The position numbers and the translations under genes were made by a program. The notes below the pieces were generated by a model. It saw only the letters and a list, made by a program, of their open reading frames with translations, was not told the origin of the DNA and searched no databases. Below, piece by piece: positions 27,123-36,421 of a DNA stretch of 64,000 nucleotides. How positions within the stretch are numbered: position 1 is the stretch's first letter; each line of letters opens with the position of its first letter. Source of the stretch: Streptomyces morookaense (GTDB taxonomy: Bacteria > Actinomycetota > Actinomycetes > Streptomycetales > Streptomycetaceae); assembly GCF_013030945.1 (NCBI RefSeq), contig NZ_JABBXF010000015.1:30822-94821 (forward strand), in the 5' to 3' direction.

Positions 27123-27593
27123 ATGACCAAGCGTTCCACCCCCGCCGCCCACGGACCGGAGGCGGACCCGCCGCTCCCCCAGGAGGTGCCCCGGGAACTG
27201 CACGTCTGCATGGGCCTCAACTCGTGCGCGGGACTCGACGCCCCGGGCACGGCCCCCATGGCGGGCATGGGCACCTGCGCGACCGTCCACCACGTCTGTC
27301 ACGGCGAGGGCTCCTGCCGGGGCCAGGGCGGCTGCGGTTACGCGGGCACGGACTACGAGCAGTTCCACCCGGGCGAGCAGGACTGCCGCTACAACGGCAG
27401 CTGCGCGAGCCCGATCAACGAGAGCCGCGTCTTCTCGGCGGGCCCGCTGAAGGGCAAGAGCGTCTGGAAGCAGGCCCGCCGACTCTTCGAGGCCCGGATG
27501 TACGCGGCGGGCAAGGCGTTCGGCCCGTCCCCGGGCGAGGGCATCAAGGACGACCGGATGCCGCACTACGACTACATGTCGCAGCCGCAGTGA
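27123..27593 (+). CDS. CxGxxxC-repeat protein, putative substrate of the MNIO system
   Basis: A 156-residue protein with no signal peptide. It has eight cysteines at residues 29, 35, 52, 59, 65, 71, 88 and 94. Three CX5C blocks repeat a C-x-G-x3-C theme: [23 protein letters not shown] and CRYNGSC. The C-terminal third has no cysteine and is basic and aromatic ([20 protein letters not shown]). ATG 27123 follows GAGAGGACG. It overlaps the DUF692 gene by four bases. Cysteine-rich partners of DUF692 enzymes are usually modified by them (oxazolone/thioamide or thiooxazole at Cys), so this is the probable precursor or carrier. It does not look like methanobactin or BufA precursors. Function unproven. 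Confidence 0.8.
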   Translation: MTKRSTPAAHGPEADPPLPQEVPRELHVCMGLNSCAGLDAPGTAPMAGMGTCATVHHVCHGEGSCRGQGGCGYAGTDYEQFHPGEQDCRYNGSCASPINESRVFSAGPLKGKSVWKQARRLFEARMYAAGKAFGPSPGEGIKDDRMPHYDYMSQPQ

Positions 27594-28456
27594 GCGAGGC
27601 ACGGGAGGTACGGGAGGCACGCCTGGGCATGCCGCACCTGGGCTTCGGGGTCGGCCTGCGGACGCCGCACCTTTCGTACATCCGCCGGCACCTGCCGCCC
27701 GTCGGCTTCTTCGAGATCATCTCGGAGAACTTCCTCGGCGCGCACGGCGGCAGGCGGCAGGCCCTCGCGGAGATCGCCGATCGCTATCCGGTCGTCCTGC
27801 ACGGGGTGTCGATGTCCATCGGCAGCACGGATCCCCTGGACTTCGGCTATCTGCGCCGCCTGAAGCGGCTCGCCGAGGAGATACGGGCGCCGTGGGTCTC
27901 CGACCACGTGTGCTGGACGGGCGTGCTGGGCGTGAACACGCACGACCTGCTGCCCCTGCCGTTCACCGAGGAGACCCTGCGCCACGTCGTCGAGCGCGTG
28001 CGCATCGTCCAGGACGTGCTGGAGCGGCCGCTCGTCCTGGAGAACCCGAGCAGTTATGTGGAGTTCTGCGACTCGACGCTCCCCGAGTGGGAGTTCGTGG
28101 GCCGGCTCGCGGAGGAGGCCGACTGCGGGCTGCTCCTCGACGTGAACAACGTCCATGTCTCGGCCTTCAACCACGACTTCGACCCGGTGCGCTATCTGCG
28201 GGGGCTGCCGCACGACCGCGTGGTCCAGATGCACCTCGCGGGCCACACCCACTACGGCACGCACATCGTGGACACCCACGACGCGCCCGTGGCCGAGCCG
28301 GTGTGGGAGCTGTACCGGCTGGCGACCGAGCTGACCGGCAGCGTGTCCACGCTGCTGGAACGGGACGACAAGCTGCCGCCGTTCCCGGAGTTGCTGGCCG
28401 AACTCGACAGGGCACGGGAATCGGCGGCCGTCCTGACGGGTGGCCCGCATGCCTGA
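27590..28456 (+). CDS. DUF692 multinuclear non-heme iron oxidative enzyme (MNIO, MbnB/BufB-like)
   Basis: A 288-residue TIM-barrel enzyme. Candidate metal ligands lie at the family's conserved places: E42 and E46 in [10 protein letters not shown]71 in HGVSMSIG, D105-H106 in [10 protein letters not shown]151-N152 in LENPSSY, D184 with N186 and H189 in [10 protein letters not shown]215 and H219 in [10 protein letters not shown]230 in DTHD, and E257-D259. DUF692 enzymes use two or three irons and oxygen to remodel cysteine or nearby residues of peptides. It starts at GTG 27590, overlapping the Cys-rich gene by four bases, and overlaps the DUF2063 gene by eight. The coupling points to one product made by all four genes. 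Confidence 0.93.
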   Translation: MSEAREVREARLGMPHLGFGVGLRTPHLSYIRRHLPPVGFFEIISENFLGAHGGRRQALAEIADRYPVVLHGVSMSIGSTDPLDFGYLRRLKRLAEEIRAPWVSDHVCWTGVLGVNTHDLLPLPFTEETLRHVVERVRIVQDVLERPLVLENPSSYVEFCDSTLPEWEFVGRLAEEADCGLLLDVNNVHVSAFNHDFDPVRYLRGLPHDRVVQMHLAGHTHYGTHIVDTHDAPVAEPVWELYRLATELTGSVSTLLERDDKLPPFPELLAELDRARESAAVLTGGPHA

Positions 28457-29117
28457 CGCTTCGCCGCTGGCATCCGTACAGCGCTGGATGCAGTCGGTGA
28501 TCCTGCACCCGACGGGCGAGGACCCTGGGCACACGATCACCGCGTCCAGCCGGCTGTCCGCGCGCGAACGGCTGCTCGTCCACCAACGCGGCTACCGGCT
28601 ACGGCTGCTGGAGTGTATGCGCAGCCTCCACCCGGGGTCGGTGCACCTGCTGGGGCAGGAGATCTTCGACGGGTTCGCGCTGGAGTATCTGGACGCGCAT
28701 CCCTCCCGCTCCCCTCTCCTGGCCGGTCTCGGTGCCGGCTTCGCCGGCCATCTGGCCCGTACACGGCCGGATGCCGAGCCGGGTTCCGAGCCGGGCGCGG
28801 ACCGCGAGGCGTGGATCGACCTGCTGATCGATCTGATCCGCTGCGAGCGGGCGTTCACGGAGGTACTGGACGGCCCCGGCCCGGAGGACGGCACGGCACC
28901 GGCATCACCGCTTCGGCTGCTACGGGTGTGCGCGCCGGTCCACACGTACCTGGCGGCGGTGCACCGGGGCGAGGACCCCGAGCCGCCCGAGCCGCGGCAG
29001 ACCGGATTGGCCCTTACTCGGCGGAATTACATGGTAATCACGCGGGAGTTGACCCCGGCAGCGTACGAGCGCCTGCACACCTCTTCGTCCCCACGAGCAC
29101 AGGAGGATCCCCGATGA
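28449..29117 (+). CDS. DUF2063-type partner of the MNIO enzyme (MbnC/BufC-like role)
   Basis: A 222-residue protein. The N-terminal half has the DUF2063 form: [18 protein letters not shown], then [20 protein letters not shown], then [20 protein letters not shown]. The domain was first labelled DNA-binding, but in MNIO operons such proteins bind the precursor and present it to the enzyme. The C-terminal half ([40 protein letters not shown]) matches the mixed beta part of these partners. ATG 28449 lies inside the end of the MNIO gene, and its stop overlaps the next start (ATGA). Confidence 0.87.
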   Translation: MPDASPLASVQRWMQSVILHPTGEDPGHTITASSRLSARERLLVHQRGYRLRLLECMRSLHPGSVHLLGQEIFDGFALEYLDAHPSRSPLLAGLGAGFAGHLARTRPDAEPGSEPGADREAWIDLLIDLIRCERAFTEVLDGPGPEDGTAPASPLRLLRVCAPVHTYLAAVHRGEDPEPPEPRQTGLALTRRNYMVITRELTPAAYERLHTSSSPRAQEDPR

Positions 29118-30391
29118 GCACGAAGGCGCCGGTCCAGGAGATCACCACCCTGCCGGACCTGATCGCGCACCTGAAGGCCGCGGCACAGGTGGAACTGTCC
29201 ACGGTTCCGCTGTACTTGTACGCGACCTACACGATCAAGACGCGCGGCTATTCGCAGTGGGCGGCCGGTGCGTCGGCGCAGCGCACGCTGATCGGTATCT
29301 CGATCGAGGAGATGCTGCATCTCTCGCTGGTCCGCAATCTGCTGATCGCTGTCGGCGACACCGATTTCCGGCTGTACGACGAGAACGTCATCCCCACATA
29401 CCCGGGCCCGATGCTGAAGCGCGAGCCCGAACTGAACCTCCGGCTGCGGAAACTCTCCACCGACCAGGTCCGCAACACATTCATGCAGATCGAGCAGCCG
29501 GCCACTCCGCCGGGGGCGGCACTGGGCGCGATCGAGCCGTATCACTCCCTCGGCGAGTTCTACGCGCGCATCGAGCGGGGCATCCAGACCCTCCGCCCCG
29601 TGATCGACTGGGCCAAGGCCAAGAAGGACCTGTGGAAGTTCCAGTATCACCGGGCCTATTGGAACCAGAACGGCGGTTCCGACCATCCGCTGCTCATCGT
29701 CGACGAGGCGTCGGCGCTCCAGGCGATGCAGGTCATCGTCGACCAGGGCGAGGGCGCGCCGGAGGACAGGGGCCTGCTGCCCGACCCGATCGTGCGCACG
29801 GACGACCTACCGCCGCAGGAGATCGGCAAATGGCAGGCGTCCCACTACATGAAGTTCTCCGACATCGCGAAGGGCCTCGACGGCATCGGTGTCGTCGTCG
29901 ACGACAACGGCAAGCAGAAGTACACGATCGACGACGAGGAAGTCATCTGGCCGGTGCTCGACGACCCGGACCTGAGGACCGTGACGGCGGACCAGCCGGT
30001 CAAGGACCTCATGGAATTCTCCAACGCGGTCTACTGCTACGTGCTGGCGCTGCTCGACGCCATTTACCGCACCCCCATGGAGGCGCTCGCCCCCAAGGAC
30101 CGGGACGCGTTCACGGACAGCGTCCGGTACGGCTACGAGCGGGGCTTCGTCGCGTCGATGCAGGGGCTGCTGTACCCGGTCTGCGACTTGTTGGTACGGA
30201 CACCGCTCGTCGCGGGGCAGCCCTCCGTACACGCCGGACCGCCTTTCCAGTACTACGCGTTCGAGACGAAGAACCCGAAGGGGGAACTCGCGGCGCTGTG
30301 CGAGAAGCTGCTCGGGAGCTTCCCCGCGCTGGGCGGTGACGACGGGGTCCAGCGGCAGATCGCACTGCTGCCGGACATCGAGTTGCCGTAA
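29114..30391 (+). CDS. Ferritin-like protein of the VioB / iminophenyl-pyruvate dimer synthase family
   Basis: A 425-residue protein. Residues about 10-170 form the ferritin-like four-helix region typical of VioB, with metal-site residues in AAAQVELSTVPLYLYATYTI and in ISIEEMLHLSLVRNLLIAVG (E..E..EE..H pattern). The rest (about 170-425) is a helical extension with YHSLGEFYARIERGIQTLRP. VioB proteins couple indole-pyruvate imines in violacein and indolocarbazole pathways, but no such pathway genes are here. The fold could bind iron or oxidise the modified peptide. AGGAGG precedes ATG 29114 by eight bases, and the start overlaps the DUF2063 stop. The enzyme is the fourth and most unusual member of this operon. 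Confidence 0.85.
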   Translation: MSTKAPVQEITTLPDLIAHLKAAAQVELSTVPLYLYATYTIKTRGYSQWAAGASAQRTLIGISIEEMLHLSLVRNLLIAVGDTDFRLYDENVIPTYPGPMLKREPELNLRLRKLSTDQVRNTFMQIEQPATPPGAALGAIEPYHSLGEFYARIERGIQTLRPVIDWAKAKKDLWKFQYHRAYWNQNGGSDHPLLIVDEASALQAMQVIVDQGEGAPEDRGLLPDPIVRTDDLPPQEIGKWQASHYMKFSDIAKGLDGIGVVVDDNGKQKYTIDDEEVIWPVLDDPDLRTVTADQPVKDLMEFSNAVYCYVLALLDAIYRTPMEALAPKDRDAFTDSVRYGYERGFVASMQGLLYPVCDLLVRTPLVAGQPSVHAGPPFQYYAFETKNPKGELAALCEKLLGSFPALGGDDGVQRQIALLPDIELP

Positions 30392-30414
30392 CGCCCCGGG
30401 GAAGAATCTCCTCC

Positions 30415-31647
30415 ATGAGGAGAACCGGATTCGTGCGTTCGGTGATGGCCGTTGCGGCCGTGACCGCGATGCTGTCGACGACGCCCATGGGAACGGCCGA
30501 CGCGGCGGCCCCGTCCCCGGATGTGGCGGAAGTCCGCACCGCACTGGAACACACGATCGCGGCGGGCGCACCGGGCGCGTTCGCCGTGATCCGGGACCAC
30601 GGCAACCCCGATATCGAACGCACGGTGACCATCGGCAAGGCCGACCTCGACGGCACGCCGATGAACGCGAAGTGGCGCTTCCGCGTGGGCAGCAATTCCA
30701 AGGTGTTCACGGCGGTCCTCGTGATGCGCCTGGCCGAACAGGGCCGCATCGACCTGGACAAGCCGCTGCGCGAATACCTCCCGTCGGGGACATTGCCGGA
30801 GAACTGGGAGGTGACCGGCCGACAGGTGATGCAACACCGGGCGGGCATCTACGACCACACGGACGACCTGCTGGAGCATCCGGGCGAGGAGACGACGGTC
30901 GGATTCGAGAAGCGCATCCGCAATACGGTCTACCGGCCCGCCGAGCTCGTGGCGATGTCGGTGAAACACGGCCTGCAGTACCGGCCGGGGACGCAATACG
31001 CGTACTCCAACACGGATTTCGTACTGATGGGCATGGCGGTCGAGCACCTCACGGGGCGCTCGTACGGGGACGTCCTGCGAGAGCAGATCATCAAGCCGTT
31101 GGGCTTGAACGGGACATCGTTCGTGGTGCCGAAGAAGACGATCGCCGGCCGGCACATCACGGGCTACCTGACGAACGACGACCGCTCGAAACCACTGCTG
31201 GACGCCACTGAGCAGAACGGCTCGTGGGTGTGGAGCGCGGGCGCGGTCATCTCCTCGGCTGCGGACATGGACCGCTTCCTCACGACTCTGCTGGCGGGGA
31301 GTTCCGGGGGCCTGGTCTCGGACGAGTCACTGCGACAGATGACGAGCGCACTGCCGACGGGGGCGGCGAGGGTCGCATATGGCCTGGGCCTGCGCGAAAT
31401 CACTCTGTCGTGCGGGAAGATCCATGGGCACGCCGGCATCGTCCAGGGATTCCAGACACAGTCGTTCGCAATGCGGGGCGGAAGGCGGACGGTGGTGGCG
31501 TTCGCGAATGCGTCCAACAATGATGCGGTGACGCAGGGGTTGAAGGATGCCCTTGAGCCGGCGTTCTGCGGGGCGGGGGCGGGGGTGGCGTCGCGGGTCC
31601 AGGGTGGCCGAAATCCTCTTGCTGCCCGGCGTGTTGCGCTGAAATGA
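30415..31647 (+). CDS. Secreted serine hydrolase (beta-lactamase / D-Ala-D-Ala carboxypeptidase class C fold)
   Basis: A 410-residue exported enzyme. Residues 1-30 are a signal peptide (RSVMAVAAVTAMLSTTPMGT). Active-site motifs of the class C beta-lactamase family are complete: S93-x-x-K96 in RVGSNSKVFTA, YSN in YAYSNTDFVL, and HAG in KIHGHAGIVQGF. It could be a DD-peptidase or an esterase; resistance is not implied. It begins 24 bp after the ferritin-like gene on the same strand, so it may be cotranscribed with the iron-enzyme operon, though no functional link is evident. Confidence 0.9.
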   Translation: MRRTGFVRSVMAVAAVTAMLSTTPMGTADAAAPSPDVAEVRTALEHTIAAGAPGAFAVIRDHGNPDIERTVTIGKADLDGTPMNAKWRFRVGSNSKVFTAVLVMRLAEQGRIDLDKPLREYLPSGTLPENWEVTGRQVMQHRAGIYDHTDDLLEHPGEETTVGFEKRIRNTVYRPAELVAMSVKHGLQYRPGTQYAYSNTDFVLMGMAVEHLTGRSYGDVLREQIIKPLGLNGTSFVVPKKTIAGRHITGYLTNDDRSKPLLDATEQNGSWVWSAGAVISSAADMDRFLTTLLAGSSGGLVSDESLRQMTSALPTGAARVAYGLGLREITLSCGKIHGHAGIVQGFQTQSFAMRGGRRTVVAFANASNNDAVTQGLKDALEPAFCGAGAGVASRVQGGRNPLAARRVALK

Positions 31648-31651
31648 GTCA

Positions 31652-32200
31652 TCAGCCCCCCGCCAAATTCGGGTTCCCCGGCATCGGCGGTGTGAAGGCC
31701 ACCTTCCCGCCCTCCCACCGTGCCCGGAATTCCCGGGTGCCGCCCGAGGCGCAGCACATCGGGTCCGTCGGTTTGAAGACGGGGTACGAGAGCGCGACGG
31801 TCGTCCCGTCCTGGGACAGGATCGTGGATTCGCCGGTGCCGCGTGCGTCATAGCCCACGTAGTTGTTGCCGTGGAAGAACATCACGATGACGCAATGGCC
31901 GTCCGTCGTGCCCGTGCAGTGGCTGTGAATGGCCCGGAACGGGCCCTTGAGGGTCTTCAGTTCCGCCAGCTCGGTGTCGGCCGTGAAACCCATCCGTTTG
32001 ATCTGCGCCAGTGCGGCATCCACATTGAACGGGGCGTCCGGCGACGACCCCTTCGGCGACTGCCCCGCCGCCGACGGGCTCCACAGCCCGACCGACCGGG
32101 TCGGATTCGGTGCCGCGTCCTTCGACGACGCGCAGGACACCGTCAGTATCAGGCACGCGCCGATCGCCGCCAGCCGAGCCGCTATCCGTGGGACGTGCAT
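31652..32200 (-). CDS. LppP/LprE-like lipoprotein
   Basis: A 182-residue lipoprotein. The signal peptide ends in the lipobox LTVSC with C23 as the lipidated residue. The mature part (VDAALAQIKRMGFTADTELA, then GHCVIVMFFHGNNYVGYDAR and DPMCCASGGTREFRARWEGG) fits the LppP/LprE family of actinobacterial surface lipoproteins of unknown role. Its first 19 bases overlap the 3' end of the giant protease-NTPase gene, so the two are translated from one message. It is convergent with the serine hydrolase gene. Confidence 0.85.
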   Translation of the reverse strand: MHVPRIAARLAAIGACLILTVSCASSKDAAPNPTRSVGLWSPSAAGQSPKGSSPDAPFNVDAALAQIKRMGFTADTELAELKTLKGPFRAIHSHCTGTTDGHCVIVMFFHGNNYVGYDARGTGESTILSQDGTTVALSYPVFKPTDPMCCASGGTREFRARWEGGKVAFTPPMPGNPNLAGG

Positions 32201-35200
32201 GCCGTCACCCCCAGCAGATAGCGCTCCAGAATTCCGTAGTGCACCGTTCCCATGTCACTCCGTGAAATGTTGCGCGTGACCCGCGAACACAGGCCCGCTG
32301 CCCAGGCGTCGGGGGTCGCCTGGGCGAGGAGGAATCTCACGTCCAGTTCCGTTCCGGTGGTCAGGAGCATGTGCTCGCCGTCGGGGGACGGGACGACCGC
32401 CCGCACCTGGGCAGTCGGCGGAATGCGGGTGCGGGTGACCAGCCCCGCCGGGCCCCACACCTCAAAGGCGTCGGAACGCATGCTCACGACCTGTTCGGAA
32501 TGGGCCAGGAAGGCCGTGTAGCGGGACGGGGCAGCGGGGATCGCGATCAGTCGGCGGCCGGTCGCCGCGTCGTGGATCTCCGTCTCCCCGTTCCGGCCGA
32601 CCAGCATCACGCGTTTGCCGTCCGCGCTGTATTGCACGGCCCGGTGCCAGTCGAGGAGTTGGGAGGTGAAGCCGGGGACGAGGACGGTGGTGCGGTGCCG
32701 CGCCTGCGCGTCCCATATCTCGATTCCGCGGCGGTCAGGGGTCGTTACGGCAACCTCTCCGGAATCCGGGTTCACCGCCATCGCGGTCGCGGCGGCGCCG
32801 AAAAGCAGGGGCCGGCCGATCCTGCGTCCGGTCGTCGCGTCCCATTGGGAGACGGCGCCGCCCGCCAGGATCGTCAAGCGGTTCTGCGGGCCGAAGCCGA
32901 GTCCCGCAATAGACGCCGACTCGGGCGGGGTCCCCTCGGGGATGTCGATGGTCAGCCGGCGGAGTACGCGGAGGTCGGGCAGGCTGTAGAGCGTCACCGT
33001 CGGCTCCGTCATATCGGCCACGGCGAGGGTCTTCTCCGCCCGGTCGAAGACCGCATGAACCGGGTCCCCGCCCATCCCCGCGCCGGCCGCGGAAAGCCTG
33101 CGTCCCGTCGCCGGATCCCAGACCGTGACCGGTCCGCCCACCCCTACGGTCACCGTATAGCGGCCGGAGGGCGAAAACTGCACCCTCTCCGCATCACCCT
33201 CTTTGTCGGCCGGCTGCGAACCGACGATCCAGCTGACGGTTCCCAGCGAACCGGGCTCCGGAACGGTCACGGCCAAAGCCTCCGTGCCGCGGGCCACGGT
33301 GAAGGTGCGGCTTCCGTTCGCGAGGTAATACCTGGTGTACTGACCGCCCGAAGCCGACTCCTCGGCGAATTGCCTGAGCGGCTCCCCGCTGTGCGCGTCG
33401 TACACGGTGATCGTGTTCTTTCGGCGCCCCAGCACCAATTGGTCGGAGACTCCGGCCACTTCGTCCCCCGTGGCGCATGGAACAGTCTGCGCGACTCGTG
33501 TGTCGGTACCGTCTCCGACGGGGTCCGTGAGGTGCCAGCGACTGTCGATGCACCGGGCCACGACGGGGCGCGCCCCTTGGACGAACCACACCGCCGGGGA
33601 ATCCACGCCGCCCACCGGCTCGTCCACTGCCAGCGACCGGCCGCTGCGGGCGTCCCACGCCAGGTGACCGCCCACGTGGTCCGACACCACGTGCTCCCCG
33701 CTCGCGTCGAAGGCCAGTCGCCACGCCGACCCCTCGGTCCTGCTGGGCGGTTGCAGCCTGACGGCCGGAGCCGTGGGCCGGTCGAGATCCCACAGCTGTG
33801 CCGCATCCTCCTCGGGGGGATGCGCGACGAGGCGGTGCCCCGTGCGGTCGAAGGCCAGCTGGTCCACCTTCTGGTCGGCGCTGGCCGTACTTGCCGCGGC
33901 CTGAAGCGTCTGCACGACCTTGCGGCCGGCCACGTCCCAGATCCGGATCCGGTTCCCGTCCCCGCCGAACGCCAGCCGCGTGCCGTCGGGGCTCACGGCC
34001 ACGGCGGATACGTTGTCCATCCGGGCCACTTGCACGACCTGCCCCGCCTGCCCCGCCTGTGCCGGCCTGCGCCACACCGTCAGCCGGCCGGCGTCGGTCC
34101 GGACGGCTATCAGCCGGCCCGCATCGTCCAACGCGGTTTCCGCGACCTTCCCGTTCGCAGGCAGCACGGCGTCGTAGCGGGCATCGGCCAGATAGCGGTC
34201 GAAGAGGTTGTCCCGGGCGGCCTGCTGGGTCGACGCCGTCCGCCAGGCCGCGACGGACAGCAACGCCGCAGGCTCGAGCCGCGAGTTCGCCTGGCGCTGC
34301 GCCTCCTGCACCAGCCCGCCCGCGAGTTCGGCGGCCTTGTTGTCCCGTACGGAGGAAAGGCTGGCACCGGCGAGGCCCGCCATGGCCGTGACCACGGCCG
34401 TCGCCGCGAGTGCAGCACGGAACCGGCGCTTCCGGCGCCATTCCGTGCTCGCGCGGATGTAGTCGCGCTCGCCCCCGGCGATGTCCTCCGGCCGGTCGCG
34501 AAGCCACTTCTGCGCCGCCTTCAGCTCCGAGCCGCGCATCAGCAGCGCCCGGTCGCGGCCGTCCGGCTCCCAGCGGACGATCCGCGCGCGGAGATGTTCC
34601 TGCCAGGTGCGGAAGTCCCGGTCCAGGTCGACCCAGGAGCGCAGGGTGGGCCAGTGCTCCAGCAGGGCCTCGTGCGCGAGGGAGACGGTCTCCACTCCGT
34701 CGGAGGCGTGGTCGAGGTGGACGAGGCGCTGCACGGCGAGGAGTTGGGCGGCTTCCCAGCAGGCGGGCGGCAGTTCGCTCCGGCGTGCGGTGCGTCCGGT
34801 GTCGGCCGGAGCCTCGGCGTCCGCGTCCCCCGGCCGCACGAGCTGGACGAACAGCCGCCGCACCTCGTCCGTCAGATCGCCCAGTCGTTCCTTGACGGCC
34901 CGTTCCGCGTGCGTCGCGAGGGCGCCCGCGACCCGGCCGATCTCCTCATAGGCCGCGTGCGTGAGCACGCCCTGGAGCTGGCGCTCCCACAGCAGGGTCA
35001 GCGCGAACTCGAGCAGGGGCAGGGCGCCGGGGCTTCTTCCGGCATCGGACAACAGCCGTTCCGCCAGCCGCTCCTCGAACCGCACGGCGCCGTGGAAGGA
35101 GTCGACCGGTGACAGCACCACCTCGCGGAGCTGCTCGCCGGACAGCTTGTTGACGAAGAACGCAGACGTCTCGCATGCGCGCTCGAGTGCCGGGAAGCGG

Positions 35201-36393
35201 CGCATGGAGGTGAGGAAGTCCAGGCGCAGCGTGAAGACCAGGCGGACGAGCGGGCCGCCGTCCGCGGTCCGCCATCCGGTCATGTGCAGGACCTGCTCGA
35301 CCAGCGCGTCCGCGGCACCGGGCGCGCAGCGGAAAAGGACCTCGAACTGGTCGATGAAGAGAAGCAGTTGCGAGGTGCCGGAGCGGCTCAGCGCCTCCTT
35401 GACCGCCGGTGCGGCCGCCCCCGCATCACGCAACCGGTCCGCCAGGCCCGTCAGTTGTTCCAGCCGCCCCCGAGGCTCAGCCGTGTCCTCGCCGAGCAGC
35501 GGCAGCAGGGCCGAGGCGAGCATGTGCTCGGGCCGCACGGCCGGTTCGGGGACGAGCGTCGCCACGCTGTAGTCCCCGCGCCGTCGCAGCGCGGGTACGA
35601 GCCCTGCCTGGACGAGCGACGACTTGCCGACGCCGGATGCCCCGACGACGGGGACGACGACGGACGTCGTCACCGCCTCGGTCAGCTCCACGGTCTGGAC
35701 GGAGCGGCCGAAGTAGTGGACGGCGTCCTGTTCCCGGAACGGCAGCAGGCCGCGGAAGGGGGACGGGAGCGACGCGTAGCGGCGCAGCTCGGGGTGGGCC
35801 TCGATGAGCACGTCGGCCGTGATCGCATAGGCCGCCCGGCCCAGGAACCGGCGGTCGGTGGCGACGACCATGCCGACGACGCCCTTGAGGTGGTCGTCCC
35901 ACAGCGGCGTGCCGCTGAACCCCTGCAGGATCTCGCAGGCACCGGTGCTCTCGATCTGCACCCAGCCCCGGCCGCGGTCGTCGACGATCCGGCCCGACGA
36001 CCAGACGCCGTCGTCGTCGCCGGCCGGGAACCCGAAGGCCGTGAACGGGTGGTCGCGGACGGTCTGCACGTCCAGCAGCCGTACGGGTTCGGCCCCGGCC
36101 GGAGGGTCGTCGGCGAGCGAGAGGACCGCGATGTCACCGGTGCCGTCGGGGGCGACGGGGATGTGCCGGGCGAGTGTCGCGGCCTGCCGCCGGGCCGTCG
36201 GCCCGGCGAGCGGGAAGTCCAGCTCGACGGCCAGGCCGGGAGGCAAAGGCACCGACTCGCGTTCGCCCGCGATGGCCGAGACGACGTGCCCGCAGGTCAG
36301 CACGGTGCGCGGGGCGGCCAGGAGGCCGGCACCCTGCGGGGCGCCGTCCGACCAGAGCCGCGCGACGCCGGGGTTCGGCACGGGGCCGGGCAT
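32182..36393 (-). CDS. Trypsin-like protease / STAND NTPase / WD40 conflict-system protein
   Basis: A 1403-residue multidomain protein. Residues 10-200 are a trypsin-fold protease with a full triad: H36 in VLTCGHVV, D87 in GDIAVLSL and S160 in GFSGTPLWD. Residues about 212-640 form a STAND NTPase: FRGLLPFREQDAVHYFGR, Walker A at 251-259 (GASGVGKSS) and Walker B at 343-351 (LLLFIDQFE), then winged-helix and helical parts. A hydrophobic segment (about 665-690) precedes some 650 residues of WD40-like repeats (GTRLAFGGDGNRIRIWD). This is the effector-switch-sensor arrangement of NTPase conflict systems: the propeller senses, the NTPase assembles, the protease acts. Its TCD1 partner is 28 bp upstream. 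It has no signal peptide. Confidence 0.92.
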   Translation of the reverse strand: MPGPVPNPGVARLWSDGAPQGAGLLAAPRTVLTCGHVVSAIAGERESVPLPPGLAVELDFPLAGPTARRQAATLARHIPVAPDGTGDIAVLSLADDPPAGAEPVRLLDVQTVRDHPFTAFGFPAGDDDGVWSSGRIVDDRGRGWVQIESTGACEILQGFSGTPLWDDHLKGVVGMVVATDRRFLGRAAYAITADVLIEAHPELRRYASLPSPFRGLLPFREQDAVHYFGRSVQTVELTEAVTTSVVVPVVGASGVGKSSLVQAGLVPALRRRGDYSVATLVPEPAVRPEHMLASALLPLLGEDTAEPRGRLEQLTGLADRLRDAGAAAPAVKEALSRSGTSQLLLFIDQFEVLFRCAPGAADALVEQVLHMTGWRTADGGPLVRLVFTLRLDFLTSMRRFPALERACETSAFFVNKLSGEQLREVVLSPVDSFHGAVRFEERLAERLLSDAGRSPGALPLLEFALTLLWERQLQGVLTHAAYEEIGRVAGALATHAERAVKERLGDLTDEVRRLFVQLVRPGDADAEAPADTGRTARRSELPPACWEAAQLLAVQRLVHLDHASDGVETVSLAHEALLEHWPTLRSWVDLDRDFRTWQEHLRARIVRWEPDGRDRALLMRGSELKAAQKWLRDRPEDIAGGERDYIRASTEWRRKRRFRAALAATAVVTAMAGLAGASLSSVRDNKAAELAGGLVQEAQRQANSRLEPAALLSVAAWRTASTQQAARDNLFDRYLADARYDAVLPANGKVAETALDDAGRLIAVRTDAGRLTVWRRPAQAGQAGQVVQVARMDNVSAVAVSPDGTRLAFGGDGNRIRIWDVAGRKVVQTLQAAASTASADQKVDQLAFDRTGHRLVAHPPEEDAAQLWDLDRPTAPAVRLQPPSRTEGSAWRLAFDASGEHVVSDHVGGHLAWDARSGRSLAVDEPVGGVDSPAVWFVQGARPVVARCIDSRWHLTDPVGDGTDTRVAQTVPCATGDEVAGVSDQLVLGRRKNTITVYDAHSGEPLRQFAEESASGGQYTRYYLANGSRTFTVARGTEALAVTVPEPGSLGTVSWIVGSQPADKEGDAERVQFSPSGRYTVTVGVGGPVTVWDPATGRRLSAAGAGMGGDPVHAVFDRAEKTLAVADMTEPTVTLYSLPDLRVLRRLTIDIPEGTPPESASIAGLGFGPQNRLTILAGGAVSQWDATTGRRIGRPLLFGAAATAMAVNPDSGEVAVTTPDRRGIEIWDAQARHRTTVLVPGFTSQLLDWHRAVQYSADGKRVMLVGRNGETEIHDAATGRRLIAIPAAPSRYTAFLAHSEQVVSMRSDAFEVWGPAGLVTRTRIPPTAQVRAVVPSPDGEHMLLTTGTELDVRFLLAQATPDAWAAGLCSRVTRNISRSDMGTVHYGILERYLLGVTACTSHG

Positions 36394-36421
36394 GGTGTGG
36401 ATGTCCCCTGTCTCGCCGCGC

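Noticed and set aside
28613..29113. A plus-strand frame that would extend the ferritin-like protein by 167 residues
   Set aside because: It is out of phase with the DUF2063 gene, is Gly/Arg-rich, and AGGAGG plus ATG 29114 clearly set the start.
29114..30391. Violacein/indolocarbazole pathway inferred from the VioB-like gene
   Set aside because: No tryptophan oxidase, P450 or other pathway genes are nearby; the gene belongs to the MNIO operon.
30415..31647. Antibiotic resistance beta-lactamase
   Set aside because: The SxxK/YSN/HAG set is shared by DD-peptidases and esterases; nothing in the sequence favours beta-lactam hydrolysis.
32371..35112. Long plus-strand frame opposite the protease-NTPase gene
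   Set aside because: No domain pattern; the minus-strand frame shows a complete triad, Walker motifs and WD40 repeats.
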